Assembly: GCA_964390545.1 (NCBI GenBank) | Contig: CAYMJV010000027.1 | Span: forward strand, 1-35,332 | From: CAYMJV01 sp964390545 | GTDB taxonomy: Bacteria > Desulfobacterota > BSN033 > UBA1163 | DNA: 35,332 nucleotides | Direction of reading: 5' to 3' | In this document: one piece after another, positions 8,625 through 16,698 of the stretch | Layout of the letters: the number at the start of each line of letters is the position of its first letter | Numbering within the stretch: the first letter of the stretch is position 1 | Made by a program: the position numbers and the translations under genes | The notes under the pieces: generated by a model | The model's input: only the letters and a program-made list of their open reading frames with translations | Told to the model about the DNA's origin: nothing | Database searches by the model: none

Positions 8625-9508
8625 ACCACTTCGATCCCAAGGTCCTGTCGAAATTGAAGAGCCTTTACCTGAGGGCGCGCTTTGTGGTGGACGGGGTCAT
8701 GGTGGGCATCCATCCCTCCCGGGCCAAAGGGTTCAGCTCAGAGTTTGAAGGACATCGGGAGTACGCTCAGGGAGACGATCTTCGCCATATGGACTGGAAA
8801 GCCTATGCAAAGTTCGATCGGTACTTTATCAAGGAGTATCAGGAGGCGACCAATCTAAGAGCCACGCTGCTTTTGGATACCAGTTCTTCCATGAATTATG
8901 CCTCCAACGGTTGGAGCAAGTTCGATTACGGTTCAACCCTCACGGCTTCCTTGGCCTACCTCATGCTGAAGCAGCAGGATGCCGTGGGTCTAATCACTTT
9001 TTCAACCCGGATCGAGAAGATGATTCCCCCTAAAGCCACCCACGGCCATCTCTTCGCCATTCTGAGAGAACTGGAAGAACGAAGGCCGACCGGGGAGACA
9101 CGAGCAGGTCCGATCCTCCAAGAGCTGGCTGGTTCATTAAAGAGACGGGGCCTGATCATTCTCATCTCCGATCTCTTCGATGAACCTGAGGAGGTTCTGA
9201 GAGGGTTGAAGCAGCTTCGGTCCAAGGGAAATGATATCTTGGTCTTTCATTTGCTGGACAGAGATGAACTAGAATTTCCCTTCGAGGAGCCCACTCTCTT
9301 TAAAGACATGGAAGAGGATTTAAAGCTTCTCACCGATCCAAAAAGCATCAGGCCTGCCTATTTGAAAGCAATTCATTCACTCATCGAGGGTTATCAACAG
9401 TCCTGCGCTTCCTATCTGATCGACTATTCTCTCTTTGATACTTCCATCGGCCTGGATCTGGCTCTAGCTCGCTACTTGAAGTGGAGGGAGAAGTTCAAGC
9501 GCCTGTGA
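8621..9508 (+). CDS. DUF58 protein with VWA-like domain
   Basis: A 295-residue DUF58 family protein. The family motif R46-E-Y-A-Q-G-D-D-L-R-H-M-D-W-K is intact, and an integrin-like metal site D86-T-S-S-S-M follows, so the VWA fold is likely functional. It lacks membrane segments, so it is probably a cytoplasmic or peripheral adaptor between MoxR and the membrane VWA proteins. The start codon is TTG at 8621, overlapping the MoxR stop (TTGA), with AAAGAGGT just upstream. Translational coupling therefore fixes the two proteins in similar amounts. Biochemical function of the family is unknown. Confidence 0.92.
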   Translation: MNHFDPKVLSKLKSLYLRARFVVDGVMVGIHPSRAKGFSSEFEGHREYAQGDDLRHMDWKAYAKFDRYFIKEYQEATNLRATLLLDTSSSMNYASNGWSKFDYGSTLTASLAYLMLKQQDAVGLITFSTRIEKMIPPKATHGHLFAILRELEERRPTGETRAGPILQELAGSLKRRGLIILISDLFDEPEEVLRGLKQLRSKGNDILVFHLLDRDELEFPFEEPTLFKDMEEDLKLLTDPKSIRPAYLKAIHSLIEGYQQSCASYLIDYSLFDTSIGLDLALARYLKWREKFKRL

Positions 9509-9519
9509 CTGAAATCGTT

Positions 9520-9662
9520 GAAAATTCGAAATTCGAATATCGAAACTCGAAACAAATCCAAAATTCAAATTTTCAAATTTCCAATACGGCAGGATTCTTA
9601 GTTTCGGATTTCGGTCATTTGAATTTGTTTCGAATTTCGGATTTCGTGCTTCGAGCTTAGGG
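9520..9662. repeat. AT-rich imperfect inverted repeat
   Basis: The left half (GAAATTCGAATATCGAAACT onward) and the right half (GAATTTGTTTCGAATTTCGG region) are approximate reverse complements built from degenerate AATTCGAAA-type units. A related but distinct element sits at 29700-29828. It fills the DUF58 to BatA-like gap. Confidence 0.5.
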
Positions 9663-9668
9663 TTTGTT

Positions 9669-11654
9669 ATGAGCCTCACCTTTATCAATCCATACTTTCT
9701 CTTCGGTTTAGCCGCCGGAATTTTACCGATCCTCATCCATAGGCTCATCCAGAAGAAAGCCATTCCCAGAACCTTCTCAGCGGTTCGGCTCCTCCTTCGA
9801 TCACAGAGAATGGTGGCCCGGCCCCAGCGGTTGAAGCACCTTCTCCTTCTCTGTCTTAGGGTCCTGGCGGTGATGAGTTTAGTCTTCCTCATGGCCCGTC
9901 CCGTCATGACACAACAGGGACTCCTGGCTTCGGGGATCAGGGGAGCCAAGATCATCATCCTCGATAACTCCATGAGTATGGGGTACAGAGAAGAAAATGG
10001 AGAGGACCGTTTCCACATCGCCAAGAAGGCGGCCGAGGAAGTGATCAAAGGTCTGAGGGATCAGGTCATCCTCATTCCTACAGCACCCACGCTCAATAAA
10101 CGAAGTTCTCAGGAGGAGGCCCGTTGGATGGGACCGGATGAGGCCTTGAAAGAACTCTCCTCCATTTCCCTTTCCTTCGGCAGAGGTGATCCCGTCTCTG
10201 CCCTGAATAAGGCCTACGGCAAGCTAAAAGAGTTAAAGACGGAAAGAGAGATCCTCATCATAAGTGACTTGACTCAAGGAGATTGGGAGAGATTCAATCC
10301 AGGCAAATTAAGCCTCTCGCCTTCTGAGTTTCCTACCACCTTTTTGAGGATAGGAGGAGAGAAGCGGGACCCAAATCTTGGAATCAAGAGGGCGGAACTC
10401 ATTGAAGGGGATGGAGTGGTGGACGTTCCTGGTCGAATGGAGGTGACCGTATCCAATCTTTCCGATCAGTCCCAATCTGCTCTCGTCGAACTCTACCTTT
10501 CAGGGATCAAAGTAGATCAAAAATCGATGGAGGTGAAAGGCGGAGAGGATGGAAGGGCCTCTTTTGAACTTTTTCTTGATAGGCCGGGTTGGGCCAATGG
10601 GGAAGTGAGACTCTCTGGAGATCGCCTCTCAACAGATGACGCATTCTATTTCCCTCTGAAGGTGAGAGAGAAGATAAAGGTTCTCATCGTGGATGGAGAC
10701 CCAAGGACATCCCTCAGGACCAGCGAGAGTTACTACCTCGTCAATGCCCTTCATCCTGGAGGTTTGGAAAGATCCCCTTTCCTGACAAGGGTAGTCACCG
10801 AGGAAGAGTTGGCGAATGTGGATCTCAAATCTTATGAAGCCCTCCTTATACTGAATGTATCTCGTCCCCAGGTATCCAGGTTATCTTCCTTTCTCGAATC
10901 ATCGAAGCCTGTCTTTATCTTTCTTGGAGATCGGGTCGTCCCGGAAGAGTACAATAGCATCCCACTCTTTCCATGGAGGATTCAAGAGGTGGTGGATCGG
11001 CCAGAAAAAATCACTCAAGTCGATGAGAGTCATGACTCGCTGAAAGCCTTTTCCGGGGCTGAAGGAGGAAGCCTTAGAAATGCCTCCATTCGACGGTACT
11101 TCAAGATAGGAGGAAGCAGAAGGAATCTACTCACTCTGGAGAATAGGGACCCTCTTCTTGTGGAGGCGGATCTGGGAAAAGGCAAGCTCTTCCTCTTTTC
11201 CTCCACTGCCGATCTGGATTGGAATGACCTCCCTCTGAAAGCTGCCTACCTTCCCTTGGTTCAGGGATTACTGAAAGAAGCAGCGGGCTTGGCCAAGAGC
11301 TCTCTTCCAGCTGGAATAAGATTTGGCGAGGCCTTTGAAGAGAAGGTTCCGTTTCATCAGCTGATGGGACCTCAAGGAGGGCCGGGCATTTATCAATTTG
11401 CTCTTCCATCAGGGGAGGCAAGACGGAGTATCAACGTGCCTCCTGAAGAATCAGACCTTGGGAAGATCTCTGAAATGGAAATGAAGAAGAGGTTCGGGAC
11501 AGGAGATGTGAGAGTGGTGGAATACAGGGAAAGCATCAAGGGTCGTCTTCAAGGAGGAAGAAAAGAGATCTGGCCTTTTATCCTCGGTTTTCTCTTGATC
11601 GTCCTGGCTGTGGAGATGGGTTTGGCGAATGGAGTCCCACGGGCAAACCGTTGA
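9669..11654 (+). CDS. BatA-like membrane protein with VWA domain
   Basis: A 661-residue inner-membrane protein. The N-terminal 80 residues match the BatA (aerotolerance regulator N-terminal) domain: a helix at about 8-26, a basic stretch, then a helix at about 57-76. A VWA domain follows with metal site D99-N-S-M-S-M. Residues around 220-310 look like a beta-sandwich. Residues 320-560 resemble a glutamine-amidotransferase-like alpha/beta domain, beginning KVLIVDGDPR, without an evident catalytic triad. A final membrane helix lies near 635-652. The layout puts the large middle part in the periplasm. It is a probable structural partner of the second VWA protein downstream. Shine-Dalgarno is weak (AGGG). 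Function in this cluster unknown. Confidence 0.85.
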   Translation: MSLTFINPYFLFGLAAGILPILIHRLIQKKAIPRTFSAVRLLLRSQRMVARPQRLKHLLLLCLRVLAVMSLVFLMARPVMTQQGLLASGIRGAKIIILDNSMSMGYREENGEDRFHIAKKAAEEVIKGLRDQVILIPTAPTLNKRSSQEEARWMGPDEALKELSSISLSFGRGDPVSALNKAYGKLKELKTEREILIISDLTQGDWERFNPGKLSLSPSEFPTTFLRIGGEKRDPNLGIKRAELIEGDGVVDVPGRMEVTVSNLSDQSQSALVELYLSGIKVDQKSMEVKGGEDGRASFELFLDRPGWANGEVRLSGDRLSTDDAFYFPLKVREKIKVLIVDGDPRTSLRTSESYYLVNALHPGGLERSPFLTRVVTEEELANVDLKSYEALLILNVSRPQVSRLSSFLESSKPVFIFLGDRVVPEEYNSIPLFPWRIQEVVDRPEKITQVDESHDSLKAFSGAEGGSLRNASIRRYFKIGGSRRNLLTLENRDPLLVEADLGKGKLFLFSSTADLDWNDLPLKAAYLPLVQGLLKEAAGLAKSSLPAGIRFGEAFEEKVPFHQLMGPQGGPGIYQFALPSGEARRSINVPPEESDLGKISEMEMKKRFGTGDVRVVEYRESIKGRLQGGRKEIWPFILGFLLIVLAVEMGLANGVPRANR

Positions 11655-11673
11655 CTTAGGAAAATGCTGTAGA

Positions 11674-11755
11674 ATTCCCTGTCCTGCCTGCAAAAGGCAG
11701 GACAGGAATGAATAGAGTGGGTTAAATGACCGATAGGCAGGACATTCCTGTCCTG
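11674..11755. repeat. clustered hairpin repeats (TGTCCTGCCT family)
   Basis: TGTCCTGCCT and AGGCAGGACA (11681-11705) form a tight hairpin. A second hairpin, CAGGACA (11738-11744) with TGTCCTG (11749-11755), follows, and the unit GGCAGGACA is repeated directly. It lies in the non-coding gap after the BatA-like gene and could act as a transcript-end structure. Confidence 0.5.
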
Positions 11756-11793
11756 CAATGCATTTTATAAGAGGTTAGAAAACCTCGGCTATC

Positions 11794-11831
11794 CGTAAAG
11801 CCCCCGCTTGGGCGGGGGACTTCACTTTACG
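11794..11831. repeat. stem-loop just upstream of the DUF4159 start
   Basis: CGTAAAG (11794-11800) pairs with CTTTACG (11825-11831), enclosing CCCCCGC TTG GGCGGGGG. The stem ends about ten bases before the ATG at 11841, where it could hide or expose the ribosome-binding site, GAGGG at 11831-11835. Confidence 0.5.
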
Positions 11832-11840
11832 AGGGAAAAT

Positions 11841-12605
11841 ATGATCACCAGAAGAGGTTTCTTATCATTATTAGGATTGAGCCTGGCTTATGGGTTTCTA
11901 TCTTCTTTTCCCAAGCCCTCTGGGGCAGCTTCCTTCCCTCAATTCTTTTTCACTCAGATACGCTACCGAGGTGGAGAATGGGATCCGAATCCTCAATTTG
12001 TGGAAGCCATTGTGGAAGAGTTGGAACTCAGGACGAGCATCGATGCCTTAAAAGAAAGGCGCATTGCAACGCTGTCCGACCCAGATCTCTTCTTCTGTCC
12101 CTTCCTTTATGTTGCAGGGAAGTATGCCTTTGAGCCCTTCACTCCACGTGAGAGGGAGATATTGAGGCGATATATCACTTTTGGTGGGTTCCTTTTTGTT
12201 GAGGATACCATGGGTGCCAAAGGATTTGGATTCGACCAGACCTTCCGCAAAGAGATAAAAGAGATCCTGCCGAACCGAGAGCTCAAAAGGCTGCCCACCG
12301 ACCATCCAGTATTTCAGACTTTTTATCTGATTGGAAACATGGGAGGCCGGCAAAAGGTCAACGCTTACTTGGAAGGGGTCACCATCGATAACTGGACGCC
12401 TGTGATCTACTCTCAGAACGACCTTTCAGGGGCGTGGGCAAGAGATAAGTTTGGCAATTGGGTCAATGAGTGTGTACCAGGGGGAGAGGGACAGAGGTCT
12501 TCTGCCTTCAAGATGGGAATCAATATCATCGTCTATTCCCTCACCTCTGACTATAAGAAGGATCTGGTCCATCATCCATTTATTAAGAGGCGACAGAACT
12601 TATGA
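11841..12605 (+). CDS. DUF4159 protein with Tat-like signal
   Basis: A 254-residue exported protein of the DUF4159 family. It begins MITRRGFLSLLGLSL, a twin-arginine-type signal (T-R-R-G-F-L) with a hydrophobic core and a likely cleavage site after GAA near residue 30. The ATG at 11841 is preferred over an in-frame ATG at 11808. The latter would add eleven residues from a hairpin repeat and has no ribosome-binding site, whereas GAGGG precedes 11841. The mature part is an alpha/beta domain (FLFVEDTMGAKGFGFD near 125-140) that I think has a glutamine-amidotransferase-like fold, without a clear catalytic Cys. The stop overlaps the next ATG by four bases. Tat export suggests it folds, or binds a cofactor, before export. 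Function unknown. Confidence 0.85.
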   Translation: MITRRGFLSLLGLSLAYGFLSSFPKPSGAASFPQFFFTQIRYRGGEWDPNPQFVEAIVEELELRTSIDALKERRIATLSDPDLFFCPFLYVAGKYAFEPFTPREREILRRYITFGGFLFVEDTMGAKGFGFDQTFRKEIKEILPNRELKRLPTDHPVFQTFYLIGNMGGRQKVNAYLEGVTIDNWTPVIYSQNDLSGAWARDKFGNWVNECVPGGEGQRSSAFKMGINIIVYSLTSDYKKDLVHHPFIKRRQNL

Positions 12606-14791
12606 CCTTAAATCAGGTTTCGATCTCCCCTGTCTTTCCTCTATGGCTCATCTTTCTCCTTCTATTTTTTGGATTAGCAGCCGCCGTCTATCAATACTGG
12701 GTCATTCGGAGGAAACTGGGGAATCCCAGAGCCGCAGTCCTATCTCTTCTTCGCCTATGCGCTCTTTTCCTTCTGATCTCTTTCGCCCTGAATCCTTCGC
12801 TCTGGGCAAGGAAGGAACAGAAGGTTTATCAGTCCCTCGCTATCCTTTTAGATACCTCTCAAAGCATGGGTCTTCCCGGGGCTGCAGGAAAAGGGAGTCG
12901 ACTTGATGAAGCCAAAGGGATCCTGCTCAACGGACCGGCGCCGTTGGTAAAGTCTCTAACTGAGAGATTCGATATCAAGCTCTATGGTCTCGGTGAATCC
13001 TTGAAGTCTTTGGAAATGGAAGACCTGGCCGGTCTGAAGGCTGGAGAAAAAGAGGGAGATGTTGCAGAGGCAATTGACAGGTTGGCCGATAAACATTCTA
13101 TGGCTGTCCTCTTCAGTGATGGAAATCTGAAATGGAAGGAGGGCCCCTCAAAGCGTCTTCCTCTCGTTGCCGTCCCTCTTGGAGATCCGAAAGGTTACAA
13201 AGATATCCTGATCAAGACCATTCAAGCTCCTGCCATGGCATTCAGAGGAAGGGAAGTCGTCATTGATGTCACAGTCAAAGGATACGGCTACAAAGGATTG
13301 ACCTTCCCAGTTCACCTGAAGGACGGAAGCAAGCTCATCACTGCTAAAACCGTCTCTTTCAATGATCCTTCCGCAGAAGTGACAATCCCTCTCTCCTTCA
13401 CACCTGAAGAATTGGGTCCCCATCATCTTTCCATCGGCGTTCCTCCTCAATTCGGTGAGAGTCTTACTTCGAATAATGCGGTGAGCCTTTTGCTAAAGGT
13501 GATGAAAGACAAGATTCGAATCCTGATGATATCGGGCAGTCCAAGCCTGAGTTACCGTTTTATGAGGATGGCCTTTAAGAATGATCCCTCCATTGATCTC
13601 CTTTCTTTCGTCGTCTTGAGAACCCCTTCCGATATCATCAATGTGCCGCTCCAGGAGCAGAGCCTGATACCCCTTCCTATTGAAACGCTCTTCACAAAGG
13701 AGCTTAAGAGTTTCGATCTCCTGATTTTTGACAATTTGCCATCCCACCTCTATCTGAAACCGATTTATTTTGAAAGTGTGAGAGAATTTGTAAAGGGAGG
13801 GGGAAGCTTTGCTATGATCGGAGGCCCTTTCTTCTTGGATGAGGGGAGATATCTTGGGACTGCCATCGAAGAGATCCTTCCTGTCAGGCTGAACGAAAAG
13901 GAGGATTATCGCCGGGATGCCTCGTGGAGAGTTGGGTTGAGCGCAGCCGGGAAAGATCATCCCATCACCCGCTTATCTCCGGATGAGGCGTATAATCTCA
14001 ATCTCTGGCAAGAGATGCCTTCCCTGGATGGGATCAACCTGCTGGTAGCCAAGAACTCTGGGACAATTCTACTGGAGGGCGGAGACGGAACCTCCCAACC
14101 CATCCTGACGGTAGGTCACTACGGCAGCGGTCGAGTCCTGGTCTTGGCCACCGATTACTCATGGAAATGGTATATGGGGATGGTGGCCAAAGGGAAGGAC
14201 AACTGGCCCTATCTGAGATTGATAGAGAGGATGGTACGCTGGCTTACGAAAGATCCGAGCTTGGATTCCATCCAGGTTACCCTCCCGGAGAAAAGAGGGT
14301 GGGCTGGGCAGGAGATGGAGATCCGGTTCAAAGTGGGAGAGGAAGATTCTCTCTCACGTCGAAAAGGTTTCGTTTCATTGTCTGTCTTTGATCCCCAGGG
14401 CCTCAGGATAAAGTCGCAGATAAAAATGGCAGGACAAGGAAATGAATATCTCGGGTCTTTTCTCCCTGAAAAAGAGGGATCTTATAAATTAAAGATCGAG
14501 ACACCAGCCAGCAGGGTTGAGGAAAATCTGGTTGTTTCCAGTCCTATGGAAGGTCTGGATGGAGTCCCTCATCCTGAGCAGCTTAAAATAATTTCAACCG
14601 CCACCGGTGGAAGACTTTTGTCCAGGGAAGATGACTTATTGAGGGAGATAGAGACCTACGCAGAAAGAACGGAAAGCCATTTTATTGAGTTAAGAAGTTC
14701 TGCTCTTTGGGAAAAACCTTACACTTTCATTTTCATCCTGATCCTTCTTGCGACAGAATGGTATTTGAGGAGGAGATGGGGACTGGTATGA
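12602..14791 (+). CDS. large membrane VWA protein with GATase-like domain
   Basis: A 729-residue inner-membrane protein. Helices lie near residues 12-31 and 42-62, and another is at the C-terminus (about 705-722) followed by RRR. The VWA domain carries an intact metal site, D84-T-S-Q-S-M. Residues 200-300 look like a beta domain. Residues 300-540 form a glutamine-amidotransferase-like region (KIRILMISGSPS, then GGGSFAMIGGPFF) in which the catalytic Cys is replaced by small residues, so it is probably not an amidotransferase. Residues 570-650 look like another beta domain. The overall plan resembles the BatA-like protein upstream, suggesting a paralogous pair that may form a heteromeric periplasmic assembly. 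Its ATG overlaps the DUF4159 stop. Function unknown. Confidence 0.82.
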   Translation: MTLNQVSISPVFPLWLIFLLLFFGLAAAVYQYWVIRRKLGNPRAAVLSLLRLCALFLLISFALNPSLWARKEQKVYQSLAILLDTSQSMGLPGAAGKGSRLDEAKGILLNGPAPLVKSLTERFDIKLYGLGESLKSLEMEDLAGLKAGEKEGDVAEAIDRLADKHSMAVLFSDGNLKWKEGPSKRLPLVAVPLGDPKGYKDILIKTIQAPAMAFRGREVVIDVTVKGYGYKGLTFPVHLKDGSKLITAKTVSFNDPSAEVTIPLSFTPEELGPHHLSIGVPPQFGESLTSNNAVSLLLKVMKDKIRILMISGSPSLSYRFMRMAFKNDPSIDLLSFVVLRTPSDIINVPLQEQSLIPLPIETLFTKELKSFDLLIFDNLPSHLYLKPIYFESVREFVKGGGSFAMIGGPFFLDEGRYLGTAIEEILPVRLNEKEDYRRDASWRVGLSAAGKDHPITRLSPDEAYNLNLWQEMPSLDGINLLVAKNSGTILLEGGDGTSQPILTVGHYGSGRVLVLATDYSWKWYMGMVAKGKDNWPYLRLIERMVRWLTKDPSLDSIQVTLPEKRGWAGQEMEIRFKVGEEDSLSRRKGFVSLSVFDPQGLRIKSQIKMAGQGNEYLGSFLPEKEGSYKLKIETPASRVEENLVVSSPMEGLDGVPHPEQLKIISTATGGRLLSREDDLLREIETYAERTESHFIELRSSALWEKPYTFIFILILLATEWYLRRRWGLV

Positions 14792-14801
14792 GGAGGAAGC
14801 A

Positions 14802-15626
14802 ATGAATTTCAAATTTAAAATTTTAAAAGCACTTCTCCTGATCTTATCCTTCATGGTTGCGTTTCTATCAATAGGCCAGGAGGTTCAGGCTGCCTGCCGC
14901 AATCCGAACATCGCGGAAGAGGACCAACCCTTTTTCAGGCCGGCAGCAGCTTCCGGCTCAATAGAGATCAAATGGTTCGGTCATTCTTTTTTCCAGATTA
15001 CCTCAAGCAGCGGGACGAAGATCATCACGGACCCGTTCGGCGCTATGGGATTTCCCATGCCTGAGGTATGGCCAAATATTGTGACCGTTGGAAGGGAGCA
15101 TGGAAATCATAACAATGTAGGACTCGCTAAGGGGAGTCCTGTTATTTTAAGAGGGGTGAAAGAGGGCACCGATGAATGGAATCAAGTGAATTTCACCTTC
15201 CGAGATGTCTTGATCTATAACGTTCCCGTTCATCAGAGAGGAATGCCAGGATATTATCAAAGCCTTAAAGGGTCCGGGTTCGTCTTCGAAATGGACGGTC
15301 TCTGCATCTTCCACTCCGGAGACGTAAGCGAGCCCTTCAACGAGGATCAACTTCAACTCATTGGACATGTGGATGTTCTTCTACAAACAATAGGAGGCGT
15401 TTACACCATTGGGCCGGAAGGAGCCCAGAAGGTGATCGAGCTATTGAAACCTAAGGTCGTTATCCCCATGCATTACTGGTATCACTATGGTGTTTTGGAG
15501 AAATTCATCGACGGCCCTTACCGGGTTCATCAACTTAACACCAATAGCATCACCGTCAGTAAGGACACTCTGCCTCCTGAGGTAGAAATCTTCATTTTGA
15601 AAGTGGTGAGAGAAGGTGATCTATAA
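14802..15626 (+). CDS. exported metallo-beta-lactamase-fold protein with altered metal site
   Basis: A 274-residue protein with an N-terminal signal (hydrophobic residues 8-25, cleavage near VQA at 30). The fold is that of the UlaG/beta-lactamase_2 group: IEIKWFGHSFFQI with H61, then a TDPFG block, a HSGD motif with an Asp ligand, and PMHY near the end. The central motif, normally HxHxDH, reads R98-E-H100-G-N102-H103, so one His and the Asp of the usual metal site are changed. It may bind metal differently or be non-hydrolytic. AGGAGG at 14791-14796 supports the start, and the gene begins 10 bases after the VWA gene, so it may be the last gene of that operon. Substrate unknown. Confidence 0.8.
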   Translation: MNFKFKILKALLLILSFMVAFLSIGQEVQAACRNPNIAEEDQPFFRPAAASGSIEIKWFGHSFFQITSSSGTKIITDPFGAMGFPMPEVWPNIVTVGREHGNHNNVGLAKGSPVILRGVKEGTDEWNQVNFTFRDVLIYNVPVHQRGMPGYYQSLKGSGFVFEMDGLCIFHSGDVSEPFNEDQLQLIGHVDVLLQTIGGVYTIGPEGAQKVIELLKPKVVIPMHYWYHYGVLEKFIDGPYRVHQLNTNSITVSKDTLPPEVEIFILKVVREGDL

Positions 15627-15789
15627 AGATGACCCCTCACCTTGACGTCGTGGCTGTGAGGATGTGACCCCATATTTCTAAGGAGAGCTTACCTTGGACT
15701 GTAGAAGAACAGGACAAGCCTCAACCAAAGGCAGCAAGGTATTGTGAGGCTTTCCTTGAGAAGGATCGAAGTCCAGGAGGTAGATCGAA

Positions 15790-16614
15790 GTGCATTCAGA
15801 GATTAAAAAATTAAAGAACAAAGTAGGTGTGGGGCATAAACGTTTTATCGATTTAAGCGTCACCATCGAATCAGGTCTTCCGAGCGATCCGCCCAGTATG
15901 ATTCCCAAGATAGATTATGAAGACCACATCCGGGGGAGCGAGACAATGAAGGATTTTTTCCCAGGAGTTACTAAAGATCAACTGCCTGGTGGTCTGGGCT
16001 GGGCTGTGGAGTCTCTAACCCTGAGTACCCATTCGGGAACGCATCTGGACGCGCCGTACCATTACCATCCAACCATGGACCAGGGCAAACCTTCTTTGAC
16101 CATTGATGAAATCCCTCTTGAGTGGTGTTTTAACGATGGGGTGCTTCTTGATTTCGGGCACAAGGCTGATGGTGAGAGGATCACTGTAGAAGATATAGAG
16201 AAGGAACTCAAACGGATAAAATACAAGATTAAGCCTCTGGACATCGTCCTTATTCAGACTGGTGCGGATTCGGCCTGGGGCACACCTCAATATTTAGTCA
16301 AAGGTGCCGGCATGACCCGAGAGAGTACTCTTTACCTCACAAAGCAAGGGGTCAAGGTGGTAGGGATCGATGCCTGGAGTTGGGACAGGCCGCTGCCTTT
16401 GTTAGCCAAGGAGTTTGAGAAGACAGGAGATCCAAGGGTCATTTGGGAAGCTCATTTTGCTGGAATTGAGATCGGCTACTGCCACATGGAGAAGATGGCA
16501 AATCTTTCAGCCATTGGACAACCTCATGGGTTCACGGTTTGCTGCTTCCCGATTAAAATCAAACGGGCCAGTGCCGGCTGGGTTCGACCTGTGGCGATCA
16601 TGGGCGAGGATTAA
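15790..16614 (+). CDS. cyclase-family metal-dependent hydrolase
   Basis: Member of the cyclase/kynurenine formamidase-like family (PF04199). The signature STHSGTHLDAPYHYHP sits at residues 79-94, with H81, H85 and D87 as metal ligands. The N-terminal FIDLSVTIESGLPSDP is also typical. At 274 residues it is longer than bacterial KynB (about 210), so kynurenine formamidase is unlikely; family members act on amides, lactones or cyclic acids. The start is GTG with AGGAGG nine bases upstream. It is flanked upstream by a 163-base gap and converges on the acyl-CoA ligase gene. Its position beside carboxylate-activating genes suggests ring or lactone chemistry on the same substrate, but this is inference. 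Confidence 0.85.
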   Translation: MHSEIKKLKNKVGVGHKRFIDLSVTIESGLPSDPPSMIPKIDYEDHIRGSETMKDFFPGVTKDQLPGGLGWAVESLTLSTHSGTHLDAPYHYHPTMDQGKPSLTIDEIPLEWCFNDGVLLDFGHKADGERITVEDIEKELKRIKYKIKPLDIVLIQTGADSAWGTPQYLVKGAGMTRESTLYLTKQGVKVVGIDAWSWDRPLPLLAKEFEKTGDPRVIWEAHFAGIEIGYCHMEKMANLSAIGQPHGFTVCCFPIKIKRASAGWVRPVAIMGED

Positions 16615-16698
16615 CGAATGGCGCAAGAGATGCCTGCTCCTGAATTTTTCAACCTTCAGCAATCGGCGGCTAGGCTTTCATCATTGACAGCGAATCGC

